Source: Hydractinia symbiolongicarpus
Taxonomy: Eukaryota > Cnidaria > Hydrozoa > Anthoathecata > Hydractiniidae
Direction of reading: 5' to 3'
Length of the DNA: 64,000 nucleotides
Assembly (NCBI RefSeq): GCF_029227915.1
Contig: NC_079888.1
Span: 9,903,001-9,967,000, forward strand
This document shows, in pieces, positions 22,991 through 33,375 of the stretch. Both the position numbers and the translations under genes were made by a program. Position 1 is the first letter of the stretch; each line of letters begins with the position of its first letter. Below the pieces are notes generated by a model. The model was given only the letters and a program-made list of their open reading frames with translations, had not been told where the DNA came from and searched no databases.

Positions 22991-23527
22991 GCATAAACAA
23001 TAACAATAAAAATCTGAACAAATAAATACACACTTGAAATGTAAAGTGAGCTAAACATTCAGCTTTTTGAATTAGTTCGGTATCAACAATGCATTCTAAT
23101 GTACTGTTCCCATCAATGTTGACATATTTGAAAATTGCGCATTCGATAAAATTCTTACCATTAGAAAGGAATAATTCCGACTGTTCTAATAGTTTTCCTA
23201 ATTTTGCTATGCGATATGAAAAGTGCTACCAATTTTTTTTCTAGCATCACCGGTTAATTTCAACTTGAACTGTTCAGCAAAGTTTAGTGTAACATATATT
23301 TTAATGAATTGCTTAAGCTTTGTTCACCATGTCAATAGCATCGTATGTTTTCTTTAAAATCTTCTTGATGACCAGTTGTTATTACTATTATTTACCCAAG
23401 ATAGCCTCTTCAGTTTTTGTAGGAACTGTTATCAATGAGTGACCTGCGAAGGGATTGCATTAAAGCTCCCATTTGAGCAACGGAAGACGTGTTTAGCACA
23501 ACAACTGCTTAACTAGACAACCACTAA

Positions 23528-23597
23528 GATCTCATGCTGAATGTTAAGCAGAAAAGATCGATTCACACTTTTATAGTCTCTGGCATGACTCGGTTGA
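23528..23597 (-). mobile_element. SINE fragment, copy 2 of the 5747-5940 family
   Basis: The sequence TCTCATGCTGAATGTTAAGC to GGCATGACTCGG matches the body of the SINE at 5808-5880 with a few changes. It has lost both the tRNA-like head and the tail. It sits within the long-TIR element and interrupts a minus-strand open frame. Confidence 0.7.
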
Positions 23598-23784
23598 AAA
23601 TTATGATAAACTTTGATTGTATTCATTCTTCGCCTTTTCTTGTTGAATTTTTTTAGTGCGTTCATCATAAGTTTCCTTAGCACTTCTTGATCTGAATCAT
23701 TTTCCTTATTCATAGGATAGTTTCTTGAAGTGTTCTGAAAAAGTTTAACACGAATGAAATTAAATGATTTAATTTAATTTATTC

Positions 23785-24130
23785 TAACACAAGATGGTCC
23801 ATTTATACTGATTTTCAAATATCACAACTCCATATTTCTATTGCGTAGGCTGTAATTTTGACATTATCAAATGTTATTTTTTTGAAAGGATAAGGTACAT
23901 ACTCAAAAGGACCAATATTTGGATACTTCATATCATAGAGCTGCTGTTTTACTGGCACAACGAACAATCATTTCTTTTTAGCCAGAATGTTACCTCCAAC
24001 TATAGCCCCGGCTTCTTCACTTTTCCTTTTTCCATTGACGGGCTTTTTAGATCTTTTCTTTTTTATTTTACATGCGAAGTGCTTCCACTTGTCCATGCGA
24101 AGTGCTTCCACTTTATTCGCCGCCATTTTG
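23785..24130 (-). pseudogene. Unrecognised minus-strand ORF inside the long-TIR element
   Basis: From a start at about 24127 the minus strand reads MAANKVEALRMDKWKHFACK, a lysine-rich stretch, a stop after ILAKKK, then VKQQLYDMKYPNIGPFEYVP and PFKKITFDNVKITAYAIEIW. The heptapeptide region MDKWKHFA occurs twice at DNA level as a short direct repeat (ACTTCGCATGGACAAGTGGA). The text looks like decayed coding sequence, perhaps the accessory gene of this element, but I recognise no domain. Confidence 0.35.
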
Positions 24131-25000
24131 TCTTAGCGCCTATTTAAAGTTTGAGAGTTTTACATTTGGCTCCTGAATTTTGGAGTCAATAGCTATACGT
24201 CGAAACCACATTTATGACAATTAGCAATTTTTCATAAGCCAAAACATCACATTTCATCATTTCCGCGGTAAAAATATTGTATTTATCTAAAAGAATCGTT
24301 GATTTGAGCAATTATTTTTAGATTTATAAAAACAAATTCATTTCATTTCATTTCACTTTGATTTGAACCAAAGTTGATTTCATTTCGTTTCATTTCACTT
24401 TGATTTAAAGCAAAGTTGATTTCATTTCGTTTCATTTCATTTGTTCTAAAGAAAGTTCATTTATTTTTTTATTTTTGGATTACTTTTTTTGCATGGCAGT
24501 TGCCGGTCACCATAGACGATCAAGTAAAAATAAAATAAAAAGTAAAATCAATGCACATGTTGAAAAACAAAAACTTTACAAAAAATTGTAACTGCAAACT
24601 TAAAAATTTTAAAAGTTACTTCGTTCAAAAAAAAATTTACTTGTTTTATACTGGACTAAGAATTATCGAAGAATTCACGGAGCTTTATGATATGATTTCT
24701 TCTTTTTTGTGAAAAGGCAGTAGAGAGGTGTTAGAAAAACCTCTACAACAATTATTAGGAAATACAAAAACAGACCTGGACCATACGGGAAACTTAAAAG
24801 TATAGATGAGTTGTCACTTATGTTGACTAGATTACGCCTTAATCTTCTAAACCATGAATAAGCTGGTCGGCTAGGTATATCTCCTGGCCTTGTCAGTTCA
24901 ATTATAACATCATGGGTCGGTCAAGGCTTCGTCAGCAGTTCTTGAACAAAATACACATCTTCCTGACAAAGGAACAATTTCAGCAACTTTGCCTGAACGA

Positions 25001-25146
25001 TTCAGAAGACTTGGCTATTCGGATATGCATTCCAGAGAATGAAGTAACTACATCGCAATTCAGATAAAACTAGTCTTCTACGACAGAAAGTTTAATGAAA
25101 AAAAGCGGTTACGCTTCAGAAGACTTGGCTATTCGGATGTGCATTC
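25001..25146. repeat. 82-bp insertion flanked by 32-bp direct duplication
   Basis: TTCAGAAGACTTGGCTATTC plus GGAT and TGCATTC at 25001-25032 recurs at 25115-25146 with one mismatch. Between them, 25033-25114 holds GTAACTACATCGCAAT, CAGATAAAACTAGTCTT and GAAAGTTTAAT, which also occur in order at 13448-13513. The insertion splits the DDE_Tnp_4 pseudogene. The long duplication is unlike ordinary DNA transposons and closer to LINE-type integration. Confidence 0.75.
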
Positions 25147-25650
25147 TATTCTAGATAGGACAGAATTTTTTATTGAAACTCACAAAAATTTGGATTTACA
25201 AAGAATCACATGGAGCGGGTATAAGCACCACAAGAAAATCAAGGCACTTGTCCATGTTGTTCTAAATTCAGGTCTTATGTTTGTATTAAAGGGTTATAGT
25301 AGATCTATATCTGACAATGACGTAACAAATAAAAGTGGATATTTGGATATAGTACCTATGTATTCCCGATTAATGTATGACAAGGGATATAAACTTCATG
25401 AAGAGTGTTCGCAGAGATTCATACACTATACGGTTCCTCCTGGAAGAAACGGTGCGGGCAAAATAATTTGCGGATTCTCTTGGAGCAAGTGATTAAACGA
25501 ATTAAAACTGATAGGATTCTTGGTTGTGAATATCCTCATGCAAGAAACGAAGAAACTGCAAACATTGTTTTTCTTAAAAAGTGGAACATTAAGTGAAGAA
25601 AGAAGATAGGAGAAAAATCAAAAGTGTCGGAAGAAAAAAACAAGCTGTGT

Positions 25651-26774
25651 GATGGATGAGGAAAAGACAATTTTAATGAATTTTTATAAAACAAACCCTG
25701 CGATGGGATAGTAGTGATGTTTTTTTACAAAAATAAAAACAAAAAGAAGCTATAAAGCAAGATCATCTTACGAAATTCAACGGTGCATACAGCTTTGATA
25801 ACCTCGAAAAAACTTTCAATTTCCTTCGATCATCCATGCTTCGGGAGGTAAAACACAATGCTGAAAGCGAAGTCCCATCAAGGAGATGTAAGTTTTATGA
25901 GCAGATGAAGTTTATGATAACTGATCTTACAAAAAAAAAGAAAAAATACATCAGAGGAAACAGAAGAGTTGATTAACTATGATCGAGAAAGCTCTGCACT
26001 TTGGAACCACTACAAGACTATAGAGAATAAATTAAGGAAACGTTTTGATAAAGGTTTACACTTGCTGTAACAAAGTACAAGGGTGAACGGAATAAGGAAA
26101 TCAGATCAAGATCTTCTGGCGCAAGTGTTAATGAAGCCTGTTTTTCCACTTGGAAACACTTCAACTAAATGGATTTTATTAAGATAACTTGCGAAATGGA
26201 TGCGACAGTTGATACGCTGACGAAGGCTACTGATCCTAAAAAAAGACATGAGAAAAAAATGACTGAAAATCAATGTGCCAAAGCCAAAATATAATAAGCA
26301 TTGACAACCTCTATCACTCAGAGGGCTGATCATAACAATTCAATGCAGTAACAAGCTACTCCAAGCCAAGCGCCATCTGCTGTAAAAAAACGAGTCCAGC
26401 TTTTCACGAGCACTGTGGCTGACAGTTCGCTCCAGTGTGACCAAAAGGATTGGCCCATGTTAAAGAAAAAAATTATGGATATCTTTTTCGAATATGAAGA
26501 GAAGAAAAAAAGTTACAATGCGGTGGCTAAGCAACAGCAACATTCACCTCCCAATCTTCAAGCTCGTATGTTCCCTGCCAAATTTATCCCACACACCCTA
26601 TCTTATCATATGACAAACACATATACTCGTATGCTACAATCACCACCCCTGGTTTCTCAATGCCAACCGTTTTCACATGCAAATTCATTGTTTCTAAATA
26701 ATGAGTTTTGTGTTATGTATCCTGACAGTCAGCTGATCAGTAGCTTTCTAACCAAAAAGATCTTTTTCTGCTAA
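25651..26774 (+). pseudogene. Double-MADF protein, decayed
   Basis: The start MDEEKTILMNFYKTNPAMW at about 25651 is the first half of a MADF domain and continues after a frameshift as FNGAYSFDNLEKTFNFLRSS. A second MADF-like unit lies at about 25960-26170: SALWNHYKTIENKLRKRF and, with stops, a YKGERNKEIRSRSSGAS tail. The C-terminal open part (26415-26774) has a DWPMLKKKIMDIFFEYEEKK helix and a proline/serine-rich end without known domain. MADF proteins are DNA-binding and common partners of Harbinger/ISL2EU-type elements, which fits its place just after the THAP transposase. Several stops and frameshifts are present. Confidence 0.5.
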
Positions 26775-26929
26775 ATTGAAATAACTCAAATAAATCTAAG
26801 ATTTATTAAACCTTTTTTTATTACGTTTATTTCAAATCGCAGAAAATGTAAATATTTCTTATAATTATATGTCAACACTAGCGCAACGCCATTGTCAGTG
26901 TACAAACCTCATATTAGAAAAAACTCAGT

Positions 26930-27095
26930 AAACTCATCTCGAATTGCTTTGACTTGATTGGTAGATCGATTGCCGTAAATGTCATTAGAACGCGAAAACC
27001 ATGTAGCAGTCGGTGTATCGTCCCTCAACGTGCCTTTAATGACCTCACCTACTTCATTCTCTCGATCTACATTTCGTAACTCAACTGTTATGCAA
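26930..27095 (-). pseudogene. Harbinger/DDE_Tnp_4 C-terminal fragment
   Basis: The minus strand reads ELRNVDRENEVGEVIKGTLR then TATWFSRSNDIYGNRSTNQV and KAIRDEFTEFF. The ending N-x-x-x-x-x-V-K-A-I-R-D-x-F is the usual C-terminus of Harbinger-type transposases. The upstream part is cut off by a USP-LINE end at 27177. Confidence 0.4.
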
Positions 27096-27176
27096 TGCTA
27101 CTGTTACTGAGGCAATACTGGATTTTCCTATATTTCAGAAAAAACAGATATAAAAAATGATTATAAGATAACAAGA

Positions 27177-27620
27177 CTGCAGGCTGTGATGATGAAACTG
27201 GTCTAATGACCCTTCTAGCTAAATTTGTAGGTTCGCAGCGCAAGATCTCTGTTTTTGCAAATATAGTCTGCAGATTCAAGGTAATTGAATTTTGGTACAC
27301 TTTTTATAAACTTTATAGAGAATAGCATTTAAACCAGGAGACGACGCATTCCTTCTGGTTTCTAAAAGAGTTAAGAAGTCTTTGTAGTGAGGAGAATACG
27401 AGGGAAACGCTTTTGTAGGGGCGGCAGGAAGACCTTCTAGGTTACACGAGGGAACGTCATACAAATTATCCTTGACAGCCAAAGATTTATAATTGTCTAC
27501 GGTCTGTTGATAAACACGTAGTGTGGCTTTAGCAGCTGCAAATGGGTTTACCCTGAAAGCAGACTGTGCCTTCAGTAACATACTCTTCCTCCTTAGACGT
27601 CTCTCTGCCCGAAGTACCAC
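27177..27620 (-). mobile_element. USP-LINE fragment, copy 4 (RT entry region joined to 3' end)
   Basis: The minus-strand frame 27620-27276 reads a basic start RAERRLRRKSMLLKAQSAFR, then FPSYSPHYKDFLTLLETRRN and SSPGLNAILYKVYKKC, which is the S-x-P-G-x-N-G-x-x-Y-K-x-Y segment just before the RT domain in R2-like LINEs. It then runs straight into the subfamily B 3' end (27177-27296) with AATCTGCAGACTATATTTGC and CATCATCACAGCCTGCAGTC. So the RT, nuclease and protease have been deleted internally. The conserved hairpin is lost in this copy. Confidence 0.6.
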
Positions 27621-28300
27621 CTTGATTTATCCATAACGCACACATATAGATTAGAGATTAAGAGTAACAAAGCACGTCGTGCGGTGAAAAAACGAAGTTT
27701 TCCTCCTTGAACTACACACATAAAGCTATATGACAAAAAAGCGAAAATAATAACAAATGTAAACTCATATCTTCTTAAGTAAACAACTTTTCTAGCCACT
27801 TTATTGTTTTAAAGCACAGGGCAGTTTTTCCGGGGTCCACGTCCCCTGTTTAAGCTACGTTGCCTTTAGGGAGGTTGTGACAAAGAATAAATAGCAGCAA
27901 GACAGGAAACAGAAAAGCTTTTTGACCCCTTAGACATGAACACTTGAGAAAACGTATCGTAATGCTTAGGCTGACTAAGAAACCTAATCTCAAACTTAAA
28001 CAAGTAAGTCATTGACTTCAATACCCTGTCAACTATTATGCAATCCAGCAAACAGAACTTTGCAAGGCAAAAATAAAAATAGTAAAAGAAATATATTTTG
28101 TTTTAATCCTCCATAAAACAGGAATGTTTCAACAAATGTACTTTTTAAAAAATAATTTGGCTGAGGACGACAAGTTACACAAAATATTCAAATTATCTAC
28201 AGCTGTATGCCCAACATGAAATCTATAATCACCACAACAAATATATTATGAACAAAAACGATACACTCCTACTAAAAACTTTTTACCGCCTTAACAAAAA
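27621..28300. other. Spacer, no gene recognised
   Basis: Minus-strand frames at 27593-27799 and 27866-28051 have no conserved motif. The first could be upstream coding remains of the LINE fragment. Confidence 0.35.
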
Positions 28301-28303
28301 AGA

Positions 28304-28878
28304 ATGCCTATTCAACAACCAATGTTTGTCATAAATAATTTTGAGGAAGCTGGTTTATTCATGGACAATAAACACACAAAAACGGTAGTGGTAAACACCA
28401 GAAATATCCAGAATCCAAATGTGAAGGGTGAAAGTAATTTTAAAAAACTGATCATCTTTTCCTTCATAGTCCAAGACATAACTGAAGAAACTGACGATGT
28501 TTTAGATGTTTCGTATCTTTCTCAAACATATATCGTTCACAACCCTGATTATTATCACGCATTGAAAAATACTTCAAAAAGGTATATTTTGGTGCGGAAC
28601 ATAATTATATATAGTTTCGAAGGGTTAATGATCGAGGAATCGCAACAAATTCATGGCTATGAATTGATACCAGTTCCTGTTATGAATATATATTGGAAAA
28701 CATTTCATTGTAAGTAGATTAATAATACATTTAATGTGAAGTAAATGTATGCAAGGTAAATGCCTTTCTTATAGTTTAAACACAAAAGTCGTTAATTTTT
28801 TTATTTTTAGTCTTGCATGTTTTTATAGCTGCGCATGGAATATACATTGGAACACTTAACAGTCCAGAAATGAAATAG
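28304..28878 (+). CDS. Small two-exon ORF, unknown function
   Basis: An open frame starts MPIQQPMFVINNFEEAGLFM at 28304. Read through, it ends at 28717, but a good donor (CATT|GTAAGT at 28708) and an acceptor after a pyrimidine tract (TTTTTTATTTTTAG at 28811) define a roughly 100-bp intron. The spliced frame continues as FHFLHVFIAAHGIYIGTLNS and stops at 28878, about 158 residues in all. I recognise no domain; there is no signal peptide and only one moderately hydrophobic stretch at the C-terminus. An intact frame and clean splice sites are unusual here. It may be the last exons of a larger gene, since no upstream promoter was seen. Confidence 0.4.
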
Positions 28879-28879
28879 G

Positions 28880-29485
28880 AAGAGTTAGCACGTTCGTGGT
28901 TCTGTGATTGACACAGCAAGAGAGGGTACAGGTATTATAGTTTGTTTTACAACAATGCATTAGAATCACTCTATTCAGTTATAAAGTTAAAGCTTAATTA
29001 CAAAAAAGTGTAAATTGAGAAAGTGGTAAACTTAATAAAAAATTATTATAGATCGTCAGCAAAAAAAAGAACTATGTGCCATAAAAGGTTAAGCAAAAAA
29101 CATATTCTCATCATTCTTTATGGTTACATAACTCTTCTTTCTACTCCAGGTGGATCCACTTTCGTGGCTTAGATGGAGTGAAGAATAAAAAGTGCAGCAT
29201 ATCGAAATTTTCCTTGCATTGGAACCATGGCCGTGTCTACATTATCAGAAGCAACTAGAAAGAAACTTCGAAAATATGTTATTGTGGAAAAACGCACTAA
29301 ACCAGACCAACAACCAGATGTCTTACCATTTGTAATCTAGGAAAAAAAATTACTATAAATGCAGGAAGCTAGATCTAGTTGACTTGAACAGACTGAATCC
29401 GAAAAAAGATGTATATTTTTAATTTTTCAGTTCATCAAACTTTTTGTTCAATTATTTTGTTATTCGTAATTTATTACTTTAGATC
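28880..29485. other. AT-rich spacer
   Basis: Nothing recognised apart from a short plus-strand fragment (WIHFRGLDGVKNK, about 29150-29190) of unknown origin. Confidence 0.35.
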
Positions 29486-30827
29486 ATGTCAATTCGATCG
29501 TTCTTTAAACCGATAATTGTGAAAGAAACTTTGTTATCTCCATCAGCGATAGTTAGAAATGATTAGGAGTCTTCGGGCATCGTAAATAAAACTGCAAAAA
29601 ATAATTCTGTAAATAGTTTTGTTACCACATCAAAGTCACATGCACATGCATCAATATATCGTCCTCCAGAAAATTATATTTTTCCGAAAACGTTAATCGG
29701 GAACCGTGAAAGGCAATGTCAATCACATTGGTTTAAAACCTTCCCATGGCTTCACTACAACATTGAAAAAAAATCTGCGTATTCTGCCATTACTGTGGTC
29801 TACATGAAGATAAACTTTTTGCAGTACATAACAAGGATCCAGCATATATTTCAAATGGTTTTAGAAATTGGAAGAGAGCACCTAAGTGCTTCAAAAACCA
29901 CGAGGATTCAAAATGTCACAAAGCAGCGCTAACACATCAAGTGACAGTTCCCACATGTGGCGATGTTGCTGAATTGATGAATAAAGATGTTTTAGAAAAA
30001 AGATTCCAGGAGCATCAATATTTGAAAGTAGTAATGAAATGTTTGCAGTTTTTAGCACGCTAGGGAATTGCATTTCGTGGTAACGAAGACGGCAACGAAA
30101 ATTTAACTCAGTTGTTAATATTAAGAGGCAAAGATAATCCGGACGTTATTCAAAGGCTGAAGTCGAAGGATAGAAGTAAGAAGTTGTACACACATCATGA
30201 TTACCAAGATGAACATCTGCAAATTATAGCTAACCAAGTTATACGTAGAAAAATTGTTAAAGTGCAAAACAGTCATTTTTATTTGATTATGTGTGATGAG
30301 TACACTGACATTTCTAACAAAGAGCAACTTTCATTTTTTGTTTTATGGGTGGATAAAGTTTTAGAAGCACACAAGACTTTCTAGGATACTACCAAATCCC
30401 TGATTTAAAGAGCGATACTAGTCACTACTATTAAAGATGCGCTCACAAGATTCAGTTTGCCTCTATCTGACCTGAGAGGTCAAACGTATGATGGCGCAAG
30501 TAGTATGACGGGAAAAACACAAATTAAGAAAGATCAACCTAAAGCACTAGAAACGCATTGTCATGGTCATACATTGAGTTTGCCGGTTAAAGATATGAAC
30601 AAACAAAATAAATTGTTAAATGACGCCATTGGTACAGTCGGCAAGATAACAGTATTGGTGAAGTTTTCTCCGAAATGGGAGCAATTGTTAGGATCAATTC
30701 AAAGTAATCTTGAACGCGAAGATGAATATGAAATTTTGGAAGAAGCTACCAGTCTCTTCAAACTTTGTGTGACCAGGTGGACAGTTAGAGCAACGACATA
30801 CTTTGAAGAAGAAAATAAGAAAGAATG

Positions 30828-31065
30828 AAAATTACAAAGTGCACGCACAATGATAAACTCGACCAGTTAAGTCTTAAAATTTAAATTCTAGAGGTTTTGC
30901 TCCTCTAAAGAATATGCTCATATAAAGGAACACAATTCTTCCTTTTTCCAAGGAGGTAATTGGGACAAAAATTAAACAAACAAACAGACAGAGAGAGTAG
31001 GACAGGACTTCTGTAAAGGGTTTGAAATTAAAGAAAATGCCTCTAAAAGCACAATTCTTTCTTTT
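30828..31065 (-). mobile_element. USP-LINE 3' end, copy 5, inside hAT pseudogene
   Basis: Only the last 230 bp of a subfamily A copy. On the minus strand it carries GTCCTGTCCTACTCTCTCTG, the CCTTGGAAAAAGGAAGAATT block, the hairpin TAGAGG-AGCAAAA-CCTCTA (30888-30907) and the terminus GTGCGTGCACTTTGTAATTT. It is nearly identical to the ends at 13011 and 37484. The hAT reading frame lies on both sides, which marks this as an insertion after the hAT copy arrived. Confidence 0.75.
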
Positions 31066-31655
31066 TTCAGAAGGTTTATGAAGTTATGGGACATGTCTTT
31101 GCAAGGTTCTCTCGACAGTGAATCACGTGCAAGGTTCATAAGTTGCAAATCTCAGATGAGTCGCTCTGAATTTTTTTATTGTCTGAATCTAGCATACCGG
31201 TTGTACGCAGTGACATATAATCTTTCTAACACGCTTCAGAAAAAAAGTTTTTCAACAGTTGATGGCCAAAGAAGTGCCAATTTAACCTAACAGGCTTTAA
31301 AAAGATGCGAATAAACGAAGCTGCAAAACTGTTTTATGATACCACTGTAAATGAATTTATCGAAAAGCTTGTTTTACCCCGGAGAAGGAAAAGGCCTGAT
31401 TATAAAAGGATCGAGATGCATTTTCAAATAGATGGATATGGAAAGGGTTCCGAAGCACACCACCCAACTACCCCTGAGGACTATTATCGTCCAATCTACT
31501 TCGATGCATTGGATATTATCTCAGCATCCATTAAAACAAGATTTGAACAACCAAGCTTTAAAGCATTTTTAAAGTTGGGATCAGTCATGCAGTCAATCAA
31601 CAATGAAAGCGTTGATGATGAGTTGGTATACTTTCTGAAGAATGATAAAAAAGGT

Positions 31656-32882
31656 TTACAATACAGCAAGCTGCACTGAAGTATCTTGTCTACAGGGACG
31701 GTGGGTGTAAATAAAATTGGGATTATGCTCCCAGAAGAAGGTGCTGAATACACTTTCTTGCTTATTACAAGCATGAGTACTGTCCAACTTGAACCTATAA
31801 CTATTCTCTGAGAAAATTGTAAAGACAAAAAACAATCCTTCAATCACAAACAATACGACACAAGACAGAGCTAACAACATAAACGGACTGGTTACAGAAC
31901 AAACACAGATAGAAAAAATGTATATCTCAATAATATAAAATATAAAAAAGAATTAAATAAAAACTCTTCTGTGCGCCAGAACTTGTGACTGTGGCTGTAG
32001 CTTTCCACATGTGTTGGCCCCAACACTCAGCCTTCCAGAGAAGGTTGTCATGACAGGACCAGCCTGTACATATTTTGACTAAGGACAGCAGGGTTGTCAA
32101 GCCTGAAGACCAAGTTAGTAAACTTGAGCACCTTACTGAACTGGGGTAATAAGTGGGGTCGTTACAACCAAAGACAAGCGGAAAGCAAACCCCCTTGCTA
32201 AGCTTCTTTTAAGTTACCAGAGAAGAGTGAGCTGAACTCTTTACCCTCTGGGTATTGACGGTAAACTGGTTCGAATGAAATAGCTGGGGTAATACAAAAC
32301 CGCTCGGATTTACCTTTTCCTCCCCCGTGACCCTTAAAGTACAGGTTTTATAAACGTAATGATAAATGTAAAAATAAGAAAGAAAAAGCGGATCAACGGC
32401 AAACGTAAGAAAGAATATAACATAAATAGTTGTTGAGAATAGGTGGAGAGCATTTGCAAACCGCTCTATCGTTGCAGTGGTACCAGGAATTTGTGACAGG
32501 ATCCTTAACATAAGCCCAATAATGATTTACGGTCAACGTACCGGAGTGACTAATTGTTGCTAACAATGAGTAGTTCTGATTAAACATTGCATCCGTATCA
32601 CTCACGAGAGGTAGTTGCAGGAGAGAGTCACGTAAAGAAACACATTTAACAACTCTGTTGTCTTTCACTAGATGTTCACCATGTTTAAAAAACTTTTTAA
32701 GATGCAGGAATAAGATTTCACTACTCCTGCTGATTTGCGTTTCTCTAGTACTCTCTCTACGTGCAAAGCATTGCGGACAAAACCATACAGCGAGGATTCA
32801 GATGTATTAATCCTTGAGAGTCCCGTGTTAAAGGCGATGTTAAAGAGCAATGATGTTCGTTGTTTCCGCGACATACAAACTT
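31656..32882 (-). mobile_element. USP-LINE fragment, copy 6 (USP domain and 3' UTR), inside hAT pseudogene
   Basis: The minus strand carries a USP C-terminus in two frames: FLHLKKFFKHGEHL-like text, then (32668-32393) QNYSLLATISHSGTLTVNHY and NSWYHCNDRAV, the His box. The 3' UTR has the AGCAAGGGGGTTTGC and CCACTTATTACCCCAGTT blocks and AACACATGTGGAAAGCTACA. At the 3' end the usual TAGAGG/CCTCTA hairpin is replaced by TGGGA-loop-TCCCA (31719-31734), and the terminus CAGTGCAGCTTGCTGTATTG at about 31656 resembles other B ends. It separates the middle and last parts of the hAT gene. Confidence 0.65.
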
Positions 32883-33375
32883 GTTAAAGAAAAATATGAG
32901 TGTGAAAGAAGCTTAATTTCGAATATGGTGAAACTTATCGAATTGTTGCTAGTAAATACTTTCTGCACTCCTGAGCGCTTATTTTCAACAGCCAGAATGC
33001 TAAAAGCCTGACGCAGGTCAACCATGACAAAGAAACGTTTTAAGTTTCTGTCTTTGTTGAACATTCACAAAGACTTAACTGATGAACTTGATTTAGCAAG
33101 TGTTGGTAATGAATTTGTGTCCTTGCATGATAGTCACTATCCATACTTTGGCACATTTGAAGCTTTTGACTTCAAATAGGATGTCGTTGCTTTTTAAATG
33201 TATATAGCTATAAAAGTGAAGAATATTGGTAGTTATTTGGAAATTTGAAAACGTGGAGAAAAAAAATGTAGTATTGATTAGTGAAAAAGCATCGCAAATA
33301 TAGCAATTTAGAGCCGTTTTAAGCCGCCTGAAACGAAATTTTTTTTGACGCCCAACCATAGTGGGGGCCATTTTT

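Larger units (their letters stand above)
21617..24513 (+). mobile_element. 2.9-kb DNA transposon with long inverted repeats and integrase-like gene
   Basis: The ends, TATGGAGGCCGAGAATTGCC on the left and TATGGTGACCGGCAACTGCC read inward from the right, continue into inverted repeats of roughly 300-390 bp (21617-22010 against 24513-24230) rich in GAAATGAAA and TCAACTTTG blocks. A direct duplication AGACGAT flanks it (21610-21616, 24514-24520), and it interrupts the coding frame of a THAP transposase. Inside is a decayed integrase-like gene of the DGYDKL type. Long TIRs with a 7-8 bp duplication suggest a Mutator-like or related element; cnidarian IS3EU is another option. I cannot decide between them from sequence alone. 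Confidence 0.75.
20900..25615 (+). pseudogene. THAP/DDE_Tnp_4 transposase (ISL2EU-like), split by another element
   Basis: The left part (21125-21616) resembles the end of a THAP finger and then a coiled coil, EDYLNKILSLRKENKILQG. It breaks exactly at the 7-bp duplication AGACGAT and resumes at 24521. The right part has a helix-turn-helix-like block (SLMLTRLRLNLLNHE, GRLGISPGLVSSIITSW, about 24800-24915), then the DDE domain: RTEFFIETHKNLDLQRITWS with the first Asp, HHKKIKALVHVV, SISDNDVTNKSGYLDIV and a final EQVIKRIKTDRIL-like stretch with the third acidic residue. Stops and a second 82-bp insertion (25033-25114) show it is dead. The left boundary is uncertain. Confidence 0.6.
29486..33180 (+). 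pseudogene. ZMYM1-like hAT transposase, broken by two LINE insertions
   Basis: The reading starts MSIRSFFKPI at 29486. A TTF-type zinc finger follows (IYRPPENYIFPKTLIGNRER, HWFKTFPWLHYN, CFYCGLHEDK-like text in another frame), then the DUF4371/RNase H-like core: FYLIMCDEYTDISNKEQLSF with the first catalytic Asp, LRGQTYDGASSMTG with the second, and THCHGHTLSLPVKD. It breaks at 30827, resumes near 31075 with CKSQMSRSEFFYCLNLAYRL, runs in another frame to 31655 (RRRKRPDYKRIE, YYRPIYFDALDII), breaks again, and ends at 32885-33180 with the hAT C-terminal dimerisation motif, PERLFSTARMLKA then RSTMTKKRFKFLSLLNIHKD. Stops and frameshifts throughout. Confidence 0.75.
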
